A stretch of DNA of 5,171 nt from contig JABSQI010000028.1 of the NCBI GenBank assembly GCA_013215905.1, positions 6,736 through 11,906 on the forward strand, read 5' to 3'. Positions 1 to 5,055 of this stretch are shown piece after piece. A program made the translations under genes and the position numbers. Origin of the DNA: Legionellales bacterium. Its GTDB lineage: Bacteria; Pseudomonadota; Gammaproteobacteria; PIVX01. The number at the start of each line of letters is the position of its first letter. The stretch's first letter is position 1. The notes beneath the pieces are model-generated. The model did not search any database, was not told the DNA's origin, and was given only the letters and a program-made list of their open reading frames with translations.

Positions 1-51
1 CACTATATTATTGAGATATAGACAATTATCAAATATATATTGGTTACTAAG

Positions 52-80
52 TTGCCACTGAGCATATTTTATTGTATTAT
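52..80 (+). promoter_or_regulatory. candidate sigma70-type promoter for the outer-membrane protein gene
   Basis: TTGCCA (52-57) and TATTAT (75-80) are separated by 17 bases. This would put the transcript start near 87, leaving a very short leader just ahead of the Shine-Dalgarno at 89-96. An alternative pair further upstream is TTGAGA (11-16) with TATATA (34-39), also 17 bases apart, which would give a more comfortable leader of about 55 bases before the TTG at 102. A perfect TATAAT at 78-83 has no well-spaced -35 box. In DNA this AT-rich such boxes arise easily by chance, so this is only a candidate. Confidence 0.3.
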
Positions 81-88
81 AATATTTT

Positions 89-96
89 AAAGGAGG
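89..96 (+). promoter_or_regulatory. strong ribosome binding site that decides the start of the first gene
   Basis: AAAGGAGG is a near-perfect anti-16S match. It lies five bases before TTG 102-104. It is the only strong Shine-Dalgarno I noticed in the window. It lies inside the longer open frame that begins at TTG 72, so it argues against the upstream start. Confidence 0.75.
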
Positions 97-101
97 CTGC
101 T

Positions 102-809
102 TTGTTTATTAGAAAAATTTTCATACTGGGGCTTTTAGTAATATCTAATATTACTCTAGCTTCAAAAGATAGCTTTTATTTATCTCTAAAAGGTGGGAAT
201 ATTTTTGATACAAATGGTTTAAGTCAATCTCAAGCGCCCTACCCTGCAAATGATACAGTGGAAATAGTAGATACCATTAATGCTAAAGCTTCTTTTGAAT
301 TTGAGGATGGGTTTCGTGGTGGAGTAGAGCTTGGTAGAAGTTTTGAAGTTTTTCGTATTGGGGTAGAGGCAACTTATTCAAAATCTAACATGAAATCTGG
401 AGAAATAATTTTTAAAATTAATGATGAAGTGGAACTATATGAAAATGAACGAATTCCTCAAGGGTATTTGAACATATTGAATTTTGGTGCTAATTTATAT
501 TTAGACATTAGAATGTCTGATATAATAGTGCCCTATATAGGAGTAGGTATAGGGTATTCTAATGTAAAATTAGCTGATGATGAAAAAGTTTATAAATCAC
601 TAAAGGATTATTTCCAAGTAATGTTTGGAAGCCAGTTCTTTATCAGAAGAGGCATGAGTATAACCTTAGAGTATAAATTTTTCCAGACAGGTAAATTCAA
701 ATATATAGATGCAGATTTCGGAGATGATGATTTGATAAAATTTGATGATTTTAAAGATAATGTAATAACTCATTCGTTAAATGTTGGGATCAATTTATTT
801 TTTGGGTAG
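102..809 (+). CDS. outer-membrane beta-barrel protein (OmpA-like/Msp4-P44-type porin or surface antigen)
   Basis: Encodes about 235 residues if translation starts at TTG 102; the frame is open from TTG 72, but the strong Shine-Dalgarno at 89-96 and the signal peptide both favour 102. Residues 1-20 form a classic signal peptide: basic FIRK start, hydrophobic core, and TLA before the predicted cleavage ahead of SKDSF. The mature protein alternates polar and apolar residues, as membrane beta-strands do. Landmarks typical of small barrels of the OMP_b-brl/surface antigen families are a GGVELG strand near residue 70, a VPYIGVGIGYS strand in the second half, an LEYKFF strand near residue 190 and a final LNVGINLFFG strand. 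The penultimate rather than the last residue is the aromatic one. The role is inferred: an outer-membrane porin, adhesin or surface antigen, as in Rickettsiales. It appears monocistronic, with no neighbour within 700 bp downstream. Confidence 0.8.
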   Translation: MFIRKIFILGLLVISNITLASKDSFYLSLKGGNIFDTNGLSQSQAPYPANDTVEIVDTINAKASFEFEDGFRGGVELGRSFEVFRIGVEATYSKSNMKSGEIIFKINDEVELYENERIPQGYLNILNFGANLYLDIRMSDIIVPYIGVGIGYSNVKLADDEKVYKSLKDYFQVMFGSQFFIRRGMSITLEYKFFQTGKFKYIDADFGDDDLIKFDDFKDNVITHSLNVGINLFFG

Positions 810-942
810 AGTTTACCATACAGCTTAATTCCTACAATTATTTATTGCTAGATTTTTATTATTTAAATCTACTATGAGGATTTGCTCATCTGAGATTATT
901 TTCTAGTAAATATTAAGTCTTATAGATTGCATTAGTAGATAC

Positions 943-1141
943 ATGATTGTAAAGATCCTATTTAAGATTCATATCTAAGCTAATCAAATTTCCAATTGTC
1001 TTATGGGAATAAACAACGTAATTAAATATAGCTGAAAAAAATTTTTGCGATTTACAAAATAATCTGCTATCAAAAACTGAGTATCTTTATAGAATATCTT
1101 ATCCTGATAATAATGAGCTATTGATAATAAAAGTTAAATAA
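943..1141 (+). pseudogene. possible remnant of an unrecognised small gene
   Basis: From ATG 943 the frame reads MIVKILFKIHI, meets TAA at 976-978, then continues as ANQISNCLMGINNV up to about 1020. Moving one base forward there gives an open frame to TAA 1139-1141, with peptide segments such as LNIAEKNFCDLQNN and KTEYLYRISYPDNNELL. The last part has mixed charged and hydrophobic residues, as real proteins do, rather than the K/N/I/Y-only composition of random AT-rich DNA. I do not recognise the family. No Shine-Dalgarno is visible. Each open piece is only 20-40 codons, so chance is a serious alternative. Confidence 0.2.
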
Positions 1142-1420
1142 TCCAATATGTAACCGATGATTAACTAACTTAGCAAAAGACCGTTAAAAATATGCAAATA
1201 TAGACTAAAAGAGATCTTTAGGAGAGAGCTTCCAATAACCAACTTTTTAAATTCATCTCTTAAAGATATTTATTACAGTGTTAATTCCATAATAATCTTG
1301 TAAGATCAAATGATAAAAAAAGTTATAATAGTATTATATAAATACATTATCAACAATAATCTGTGTTATATAGGTACAAAATATAATTAATTTTGAAATA
1401 CCAATTTATATTTTTATCAT

Positions 1421-1455
1421 TGTAATATATATTACATTGCACATTACGATATAAT
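1421..1455 (+). promoter_or_regulatory. 16-bp palindrome beside a TATAAT box (candidate operator/promoter)
   Basis: TGTAATATATATTACA (1421-1436) is a perfect palindrome. A consensus TATAAT lies at 1450-1455, so the palindrome covers the place where the -35 box would be. No TTGACA-like hexamer occurs at 16-18 bases spacing. This could be an operator or activator site for the GIY-YIG gene 78 bases downstream. In DNA this AT-rich one such palindrome per few windows is expected by chance. Confidence 0.2.
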
Positions 1456-1532
1456 CAGAGTTTATTCTGCTCAATATATTTTGAACAATAAAATATGAGT
1501 AACAAAAATTTATTAATAAATTGGATCAATTT

Positions 1533-1780
1533 ATGGAAATTGTTTATATCTTTACAAATAAAAACATACCTGACATCATAAAAAATGGGAGCACTGACAA
1601 TATATCTCGAAGAGTTAGAGAACTAGATAGTGCGTCAACACCTCTCCCATTTGAGTATTTCTCTGCATTAGAGGTTAAAATGCTAATATCATTGAGAAAT
1701 TTCTTCACGAAGCATTTGATACTGCGAGAGAGAAAAAAAGAAGAGTAGATTATTTTAGCATTTTGGACATTGGTTTATGA
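1533..1780 (+). pseudogene. frameshifted GIY-YIG (T5orf172-like) nuclease-family protein
   Basis: The reading frame from ATG 1533 begins MEIVYIFTNKNIPDIIKNGS and continues through SRRVRELDSASTPLPFEYF to EVK at 1671-1679. This matches small GIY-YIG proteins of the T5orf172 type: a VYILTN first strand, a usual IKIGxT second element, RRxxELD with its conserved Arg, and a PLPFE segment. After EVK the frame runs into non-homologous residues and stops at 1746-1748. In another frame the expected C-terminus is present: EKFLHEAFDTAREKKRRVDY, ending at TGA 1778-1780. Restoring one A in the AAAA tract at 1677-1680 joins the two into a product of about 82 residues, near the usual length. A second oddity is N in place of the usual I or V in the IKNGST element. 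An upstream TTG at 1521 is in frame but has no better ribosome site. If the A-tract loss is real, the gene is dead or makes a 72-residue truncated protein. Confidence 0.75.
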
Positions 1781-1796
1781 GAAGTCCTAATTTTTT
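1765..1796 (+). terminator. weak candidate terminator after the GIY-YIG remnant
   Basis: GGAC (1765-1768) can pair with GTCC (1784-1787), and weaker flanking pairs extend the stem. The hairpin is followed by TAA and a run of six T (1791-1796). The stem is short and the loop is 15 bases, so termination would be inefficient at best. Confidence 0.2.
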
Positions 1797-1935
1797 CCTC
1801 TTTTGTCAGATATTACTAATAAAATATATGAAGGTACTAAAATTTACAACTACAATAAAAGAATTTACCTTAACAAAAATATTTATGAAAAAGAAACACA
1901 AGTCTGGCAGAAGAACTAGTTAAATATGAAAAAAT

Positions 1936-2970
1936 ATGGCTATAAAAAAATCTTATAAAATATCGCTTATTTTGATTGTTACTTTAGTTCCTATTGCTTC
2001 CATCATAGGTTTTAAATATCTAGATAATCAAAAAAAGATAAATGAATTAGATCTATCCTCTTATTTATGGAGTAAAAGGGTTTTTAGTACAAGTCGTTAT
2101 AATTTTTTGCGTACTGAAAAAATATCAAGCCAAAATACCATTGCAAAGCAAATTAAAAACAGCAATGAAGTTTTGTGGATAAGAAATACTTCGCATAACT
2201 CAAGTCAAGTTACCGACCTAAATCACGTAGCCAACTTGCTTCATTTAATTAAAGAGCCACTAATTTTAGTTACATCTGATGGTGACAGAGCTGTTCCCTC
2301 ATCTTACTCTCCTGAACTAGTTAAACAAATCTTATCTTCGCCAAAAATTAAAAGGTGGTATACACAAAACTATGACAAATCAATTATTCATCAGAAATTA
2401 GATTTTTATCCTATTGGTTTAGATATGCATACTCGGAGGTGGTTAGAGGGCAAAATTTCTACACCTGAATCAAGATTAAAAAAATTTAGCAACTATTTGG
2501 CAACTAGGGAAAAATACAAAAATTTAAAAAAGAATAAAATATTTTGTGATGCACATCTCTCTATAACTCACCCTAGAAGAAAAGAGATTTATGAAATTTT
2601 AAAAAATAATAAGTTGATTGAATTTCAAGGTTCCAAAATACCTTTCACAGAAATTATACGAAAATATGCTAGGCATAGGTTTGTATTATCTCCAAGAGGT
2701 AATGGAATTGATTGCCATAGGACTTGGGAAGTATTTCTTCTAGGTTCAATCGTTATAACTGAAAGTTCAAGCTTAGATGATATGTATATAAAGAATGATT
2801 TGCCAGTCATTATATTGAAAAATTTTGACGAATTAAACAATATTACAGAGGAGCAATTGGAAATATGGTATAACGAAAATCATCACAAAACTTCAAAAGA
2901 GAAAATTCTTGAAAAATTCCAGCCAAGATATTGGATAAAAGAAACTAAAAATTTACTGTCAGAGCCTTAA
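1936..2970 (+). CDS. membrane-anchored exostosin/GT47-like putative glycosyltransferase
   Basis: Intact frame of 344 residues. Residues 9-26 form one hydrophobic segment after a basic start (MAIKKSYK) with no cleavage site, so the protein is probably a type II inner-membrane protein with the catalytic part outside the cytosol. The body fits a family I know from aquatic bacteria, algae and large DNA viruses. Its landmarks here are SDGDRAVPSSY (114-124), KRWYTQNY, YPIGLDMHT (158-166), FCDAHLSITHPRRKEIY near 205-220, and the best-conserved block FVLSPRGNGIDCHRTWEVFL (249-268). The last block corresponds to the PRG...RxWE region of exostosin-type (GT47) transferases, where the Glu contacts the nucleotide sugar. 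It is followed by SSSLDDMY and DLPVIIL. Donor and acceptor cannot be deduced. There is no Shine-Dalgarno before ATG 1936, and I see no better start. It could be a surface-glycan enzyme; the family assignment is good, but activity in this family is rarely tested. Confidence 0.75.
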   Translation: MAIKKSYKISLILIVTLVPIASIIGFKYLDNQKKINELDLSSYLWSKRVFSTSRYNFLRTEKISSQNTIAKQIKNSNEVLWIRNTSHNSSQVTDLNHVANLLHLIKEPLILVTSDGDRAVPSSYSPELVKQILSSPKIKRWYTQNYDKSIIHQKLDFYPIGLDMHTRRWLEGKISTPESRLKKFSNYLATREKYKNLKKNKIFCDAHLSITHPRRKEIYEILKNNKLIEFQGSKIPFTEIIRKYARHRFVLSPRGNGIDCHRTWEVFLLGSIVITESSSLDDMYIKNDLPVIILKNFDELNNITEEQLEIWYNENHHKTSKEKILEKFQPRYWIKETKNLLSEP

Positions 2971-3017
2971 TAACCAAATATTTGCTAATTCGCCCTAAAG
3001 ACGAATATAAGATTTAA

Positions 3018-3259
3018 ATGATTTGTAATGAGCCTAATAACCTTAAACATCATTTACTGTTTATATTAGAGAATTTTAAGTCAGATAGTGTAGTTTTAAA
3101 AAATGGAATCTTCATAGAGGGTCTGATAAAACTAATTTTCTAAAAGACAGAAAGAAGGAATATTATGAATGGGGTTTTGAGGGTGGTGATGAGATGGAAA
3201 TTTATGATTGCTATTATAAACTATGAATAAGGAATATAACTAAATTGGTAAAAAATTAA
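3018..3259 (+). pseudogene. remnant of a WYxNGxxHR-type repeat protein
   Basis: From ATG 3018 a frame reads MICNEPNNLKHHLLFILENF, then KSDSVVLKNG, and soon leaves homology. One base later in phase, from 3104, the next frame reads NLHRGSDKTNFLKDRKKEYY, then EWGFEGGDEMEIYDCYYKL, and stops at TGA 3224-3226. After that TGA the same frame continues as IRNITKLVKN to TAA 3257-3259. Restoring one base near 3106 and changing TGA to TGG gives KNGNLHRG...EYYEWGF-EGGDE...KLWIRN. This is about two units of the roughly 20-24-residue repeat (WYxNGxxHRxxDxPA...) found in many bacterial and giant-virus proteins. The second unit has lost its HR. The repeat family has no agreed function. With two lesions in 240 bp and only about two units left, this looks like a decayed and probably shortened gene. 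Confidence 0.55.
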
Positions 3260-3417
3260 AAATTTTATAATTAATTAATTTCCCAAGTGAGCTGTTTTTT
3301 CTTAACTTAATGACAGTAATAATGTTTTAATTCTAGATTTAGATTTTTTTTGAGATTTAAAAAGATCAATTTATTTCTGCTACTATATAGACCAAAAATA
3401 CAAAAAATAGGGTATAA

Positions 3418-3696
3418 TTAATTGCAAAATAATTTCAGACATATTTTTTTTGAAGAATCAATAGAAGCGGAATTAAGGTTTGTAAATAAATCATCTATTT
3501 CCTGACAGCTAAAGGGTTTAATAAAATTGTATTGTTCACCAGATAAATTTTGTATATCTATTGTTTCTAATATAATTTCATAGTCAGTTAATGTGAACTC
3601 ATGATAGTGCTGCAGCTTATTTTGGAGGTTTATATCATTCATAATATTACCAATCATATCAAGTCCTAAAACTATAGAGGAAATATAATTATCCAT
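3418..3696 (-). CDS. uncharacterised 92-residue ORF, probably the cut-off C-terminus of the glycosyltransferase upstream
   Basis: ATG 3696 opens 92 codons ending at TAA 3418-3420, beginning MDNYISSIVLGLDMIGNIMN and ending KKICLKLFCN. It is acidic to neutral, likely helical, and has no motif I recognise. There is no Shine-Dalgarno before the ATG. The 22 codons between the GT2 stop (TAA 3763-3765) and this ATG are open in the same frame and read IKEIFKKGTKELVPFYYGIF then IL, directly into MDNY. That, with the lack of a ribosome site, suggests the ORF was the C-terminal extension of one longer glycosyltransferase rather than a separate gene. The alternative is a real small gene behind the hairpin at 3719-3744. 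I cannot assign a function in either case. Confidence 0.45.
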   Translation of the reverse strand: MDNYISSIVLGLDMIGNIMNDINLQNKLQHYHEFTLTDYEIILETIDIQNLSGEQYNFIKPFSCQEIDDLFTNLNSASIDSSKKICLKLFCN

Positions 3697-3718
3697 TAAT
3701 ATAAAAATACCATAGTAA

Positions 3719-3744
3719 AAAGGTACTAACTCCTTAGTACCTTT
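3719..3744 (-). terminator. perfect 11-bp inverted repeat with U-tract, candidate intrinsic terminator
   Basis: Arms AAAGGTACTAA (3719-3729) and TTAGTACCTTT (3734-3744) pair without mismatch around a 4-base loop. On the minus strand the stem is followed by further T residues, giving TTTTT at 3721-3717, with an A-rich lead-in. This is the layout of a Rho-independent terminator, 19 bases after the GT2 stop. It also lies in an open frame (coding K-G-T-K-E-L-V-P-F) that joins the GT2 frame to the next ORF, so it may instead be a coding-region coincidence. On the plus strand the tail is CTTGAATATTTCTTTT, a poorer terminator. Confidence 0.45.
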
Positions 3745-3762
3745 CTTGAATATTTCTTTTAT

Positions 3763-4343
3763 TTAAGGAAAAACAGAGAAAAATAAATTTATATCATCTA
3801 TTTCTAAAAACACTTTATGCATTTCCATGCCTTCATTAATTCTTTTTATCCTATATGGTAAATTATAAGTTGAGTGGTTGCTATTATATCTCCTGTAGAA
3901 TGTCATTTTTTCTGGGATTATAAAAATTTCACCATGAGAAAAAATTTTGACCCATATATAATAATCACCAGCGCAAACTACTTTATATTGTAGCAGCTTC
4001 AAATACTCAACTACCTTTTTTCTTATTAAGACTGAGGACAAGTAGAATATTAGTTTATCGTGGTTCCTGCAATGAAAGAGCATCTTTGCCCTGGATAGGT
4101 TTGAGGAGGGAGTGCCACAGAATAAATTCTTAACTTCAAATAAGTTGCTAATGTCTTCATTTTTTTTATTAACAATTTGGTAGTGTGTGAATGTCGCTAA
4201 AAAATTTTGTTTTCTTCTAGACATAAGACCTGTTGACTTAACTTATCTTCTCTCCAATAATCATCTGCACATAAAAATGCAATATATTCCCCTTTTGCAT
4301 GTTTGTAGCTGTTAAAAAAACTGGCAGGATAGAGTAGACAATC
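3763..4343 (-). pseudogene. broken GT-A family 2 glycosyltransferase
   Basis: The longest single frame (ATG 4224 to TAA 3763-3765, 153 residues) lacks the front of the enzyme. Upstream DNA in another frame supplies it: from 4343 it reads DCLLYPASFFNSYKH, then AKGEYIAFLCADDYWREDKL (from 4298) and SQQVLCLEEN. AKGEYIAFLxADD is the GT2 nucleotide-sugar and metal site. That frame stops at TAG 4199-4197. One extra T in the T6 tract (minus strand, 4204-4199) would join it to ATFTHYQIVNKKNEDISN. The second half has SSVLIRKKVVE, CAGDYYIWVKIFSHGEIFII and FYRRYNSNHS, the usual acceptor-side GDYxLWxR and YRxHxxS landmarks. A TAA at 4344-4346 interrupts the frame at its 5' end. Only about 46 codons separate the ADD motif from the Nudix stop, against about 85 usually, so the N-terminus is truncated. 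The Met at 4224 is an artefact of the frameshift. It follows the Nudix gene on the same strand and may have been co-transcribed. The ancestral role was probably surface glycan synthesis; the gene is non-functional if the sequence is correct. Confidence 0.75.
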
Positions 4344-4406
4344 TTAATTAACACTAGAAGTAATAAGTCCTGATTAACTGTTATATTAGGTTTGAACTAC
4401 TACAAA

Positions 4407-4865
4407 TTAACCAGTGAAACTTTGTAACTCCCTCAATTTAGTATTGAAAATTTCTATTGTTTCAAGAACGCTATCAAGTAAAGGTAATTTTTTTGATTCT
4501 AGCAGAGTTATCCACTTAAAGTCTCTATGTTCAATCGATGTTTTAATAATAGGTTTATTTTGTAATTCAACAAAAAACATATAATTAATATATTGCCAAT
4601 CAGGTGTTTTAATATAACAATGCCCCAGTTCCATTATTTGTTCAATTTTCAAATAAATAGAAGTTTCTTCCCAGATCTCTCTAATCATACCATCAATAGG
4701 TGTTTCATTTATCTTAATCTCTCCACCTGGAGTAGCCCATAATTTTGAATTTTCATTTCTTTGTAGGAATAATACTTTATTCTTACATTTAATCCAACAT
4801 GTTGCAATGGACATCTGAGACGTAAAATTTTCTGGTAGAGTATGGTAGATATTAATCTGTTTCAT
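4407..4865 (-). CDS. Nudix hydrolase
   Basis: Intact, 152 residues, the usual length for a single Nudix domain. The Nudix box starts at Gly48 of WATPGGEIKINE and runs through TPIDGMIREIWEETSI. It follows Gx5Ex7REUxEExGU with Glu54, Arg62, Glu63, Glu66 and Glu67 all in place to bind the divalent metal. The one departure is Ser69 where Gly is expected. It is preceded by a strand reading KNKVLFLQRNE and followed by ELGHCYIK and HRDFKWITLLE, the normal later strands. Such enzymes hydrolyse a nucleoside diphosphate linked to another moiety; the substrate (damaged dNTP, nucleotide sugar, NADH or other) cannot be read from the sequence. It lacks the altered box of GDP-mannose mannosyl hydrolases. 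ATG 4865 has no clear Shine-Dalgarno. The broken GT2 lies immediately downstream on the same strand, which hints at sugar-nucleotide metabolism, but this is a guess. Confidence 0.85.
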   Translation of the reverse strand: MKQINIYHTLPENFTSQMSIATCWIKCKNKVLFLQRNENSKLWATPGGEIKINETPIDGMIREIWEETSIYLKIEQIMELGHCYIKTPDWQYINYMFFVELQNKPIIKTSIEHRDFKWITLLESKKLPLLDSVLETIEIFNTKLRELQSFTG

Positions 4866-4906
4866 AAAAACGGATTTAGATAGCCAATCTTAAACATTAC
4901 CATTGT

Positions 4907-4935
4907 ATCATAAAATGCTATACACACAAATACAA
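4907..4935 (-). promoter_or_regulatory. candidate promoter of the Nudix gene
   Basis: Read on the minus strand, TTGTAT (4935-4930) and TATGAT (4912-4907) are 17 bases apart, giving a transcript start near 4900, about 35 bases before ATG 4865. The -35 box is one half of an inverted repeat, ATACAA-GAA-TTGTAT (4930-4944), which could serve as an operator. A 6-bp arm is common by chance in this DNA. The boxes overlap the small plus-strand ORF at 4915. Confidence 0.3.
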
Positions 4936-5055
4936 GAATTGTATGATATAAAGGGTGGCGAGAACCCAATATATAAATTCTATGGATTTAATGAGTTTTA
5001 TTTAAGTTATGTTAATCACCTAATAATCAGACTTTCAGTGTCTGCCACATTCTAA
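4915..5055 (+). CDS. small hypothetical ORF, divergent from the Nudix gene
   Basis: ATG 4915 opens 46 codons to TAA 5053-5055; the frame is open for 54 codons counting from the upstream stop. The peptide (MLYTQIQELYDIKGGENPIY, then KFYGFNEFYLSYVNHLIIRL) is more protein-like than random AT-rich translation, and its GGT-GGC-GAG-AAC-CCA codons form one of the most GC-rich spots in the window. There is no Shine-Dalgarno and no recognised family. In another plus frame, 5067-5138, a further open piece (YKISLEFIIWGRRIIFGEII) could be a frameshifted continuation. It may be a real small gene, the remnant of a larger one, or chance. Confidence 0.3.
   Translation: MLYTQIQELYDIKGGENPIYKFYGFNEFYLSYVNHLIIRLSVSATF

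Larger units (their letters stand above)
810..1520. other. long AT-rich region without a convincing gene
   Basis: About 700 bp with no open frame I would call a gene on either strand. Three things stand out. First, 943-1141 on the plus strand can be joined across one stop and one frameshift into a protein-like stretch. Second, a frame of 44 codons is open at 1169-1303 on the plus strand, with another of similar size on the opposite strand; both are near chance expectation at this base composition. Third, a 16-bp palindrome lies at 1421-1436. A 7-bp inverted repeat (TAGATTT 849-855, AAATCTA 865-871) lies 40 bases after the barrel gene but has no T-run, so it is a poor terminator. Gene decay is the simplest explanation of the gap. 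Confidence 0.5.

Noticed and set aside
1169..1303. 44-codon open plus-strand frame and a similar antisense frame
   Set aside because: No start codon with a ribosome site and no recognisable motif, with open pieces on both strands over the same DNA; close to chance at this composition.
1677..1684. Programmed ribosomal frameshifting in the GIY-YIG gene
   Set aside because: AAAA followed by TGC is not a typical slippery heptamer, no stimulatory structure or internal Shine-Dalgarno is evident, and neighbouring genes are also decayed.
2625..2840. 71-codon minus-strand ORF inside the GT47-like gene
   Set aside because: It lies wholly antisense to the best-conserved part of a convincing gene, and its peptide has no recognisable features.
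2983..3007. ATTCG...CGAAT inverted repeat after the GT47-like gene as a terminator
   Set aside because: The stem is only 5 bp and there is no T-run after it.
3224..3226. TGA read as tryptophan (alternative genetic code)
   Set aside because: The TGA falls where Trp is expected in the repeat remnant, but intact genes here use TGG for every Trp I checked, and the GIY-YIG remnant ends at TGA as a normal stop. A nonsense mutation in a dead gene is simpler.
3307..3417. Further 36-37 open codons on the minus strand after TAA 3418-3420, in frame with the 92-codon ORF
   Set aside because: The peptide is dominated by L, N, K, Y and F, and an open run this long is plausible by chance. I could not justify extending the gene.
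4862..4990. Minus-strand frame ending in an ATGA overlap with the Nudix start, suggesting translational coupling
   Set aside because: The frame is only about 40 codons, hydrophobic, with no good start, and is antisense to a more protein-like plus-strand ORF; the overlap is probably accidental.
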